From: an uncultured Thomasclavelia sp.
GTDB lineage: Bacteria > Bacillota_I > Bacilli_A > Erysipelotrichales > Coprobacillaceae
Assembly (NCBI GenBank): GCA_910588165.1
Contig: CAJUOR010000044.1
Location: 1-15,240, forward strand
Direction: 5' to 3'
Length of the DNA: 15,240 bases
Shown: positions 14,831 through 15,240 of the stretch, piece by piece
How the letters are laid out: each line of letters opens with the position of its first letter
Numbering within the stretch: the stretch's first letter is position 1
Position numbers and translations under genes: made by a program
Notes under the pieces: generated by a model
The model's input: the letters and a program-made list of their open reading frames with translations, nothing else
Told to the model about the DNA's origin: nothing
The model's database searches: none

Positions 14831-15240
14831 TCAAATAGATAAATTGCTTGCTGTCCTACTTATTTTTTTACAATACAGCACCAGCAATTTCCATGTGCCA
14901 CGACCTAACCAATAAAGCAGAGCACCAATAACCAAAGAAATAATAAATTCAATTATCGGATTAAAGGTAACTATTCCCCCAAGAGAAATGCTGATATTCT
15001 CTACATAAGGAATGCCAAGAGTAAATATGTAGTCAATCATTTTTACTGCTGCTAAAATCGGAGATATGGCGCCAAAAACGATAAAAGTAGGAGCGATAAT
15101 AGCTAAACATGGGATAACCACCACTCCCGAAAATCCTACCAAACTGTAAAAAGCACAAACAATCAAAAATCTGTTCCAACTAAAGCTGCTTTCTTTTGAA
15201 AGCAAATCGCCTAGATACGCTTTTGCTAAATCTTTTGGAT
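14831..15240 (-). CDS. DUF1700-like (HAAS-type) membrane protein, 5' end outside the window
   Basis: The frame is open to the window edge, so the true start lies beyond 15240; an internal TTG at 15205 is not a plausible start. The visible 136 residues begin with PKDLAKAYLGDLL, the 'G(S/D)P..(I/L)AK.Y' helix ending of HAAS/DUF1700 domains, then a linker and three or four hydrophobic spans: about VCAFYSLVGFSGVVVIPCLAIIAPTF, ISPILAAVKMIDYIFTLGI and FIISLVIGALLYWLG, with a short basic cytoplasmic tail. Proteins of this kind usually follow a PadR-type repressor gene and are thought to sense envelope stress or partner that regulator. No PadR gene is in view; it would be expected just outside the window. 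The downstream neighbour is the alpha/beta hydrolase. Confidence 0.7.
   Translation of the reverse strand, partial: PKDLAKAYLGDLLSKESSFSWNRFLIVCAFYSLVGFSGVVVIPCLAIIAPTFIVFGAISPILAAVKMIDYIFTLGIPYVENISISLGGIVTFNPIIEFIISLVIGALLYWLGRGTWKLLVLYCKKISRTASNLSI

Overview
This is a low-GC Gram-positive (Firmicutes) chromosomal segment. Evidence is the AT-rich base use, strong GGAGG-type ribosome sites, Cna-B-type surface protein architecture, a YwfO-like HD protein, an EFR1-type ferredoxin and a DUF1700-like membrane protein. The gene content would fit a host-associated anaerobe of the Erysipelotrichia or Clostridia, but the sequence alone does not fix the genus. No tRNA, rRNA, CRISPR array, insertion sequence or phage module is visible.

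Layout. The left edge (1-540) holds a GNAT acetyltransferase broken by one in-frame TAG. The stretch from 540 to 1409 is mostly non-coding, but it contains a 55-codon ribbon-helix-helix-like gene on the minus strand and several inverted repeats. From 1410 to 6269 lies one 1619-residue secreted adhesin: signal peptide, fibro-slime domain, two SpaA/Cna-B-like domains, three C-terminal stalk repeats and a membrane anchor, with no recognisable LPXTG motif. From 6347 to 12050 all genes are on the minus strand: an HD-domain dNTPase-like protein, a two-gene redox operon (EFR1 ferredoxin then iron-sulfur flavoprotein), a formate/nitrite-family channel, a small helical protein of unknown role, and a PPP-type metallophosphatase with SH3-like repeats at its C terminus. 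An ABC-F ATPase follows on the plus strand (12217-14088). The right edge (14197-15240) is a minus-strand pair: a serine alpha/beta hydrolase coupled to a DUF1700-like membrane protein that runs off the window.

Functional reading. The middle block looks like housekeeping and anaerobic metabolism: nucleotide-pool control, Fe-S/flavin electron transfer and small-anion transport. Most genes form single-gene units with their own promoter and intrinsic terminator, and the terminator hairpin often begins at or inside the stop codon. Clear sigma-A promoters were found for the HD protein, the formate/nitrite channel and the phosphatase. Several start codons were reset from the longest reading frame using ribosome-site position. 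The items most worth a second look are the adhesin (degenerate sorting signal and an unassigned block between its Cna-B domains), the overlooked small DNA-binding-type gene, and the phosphatase-SH3 fusion.
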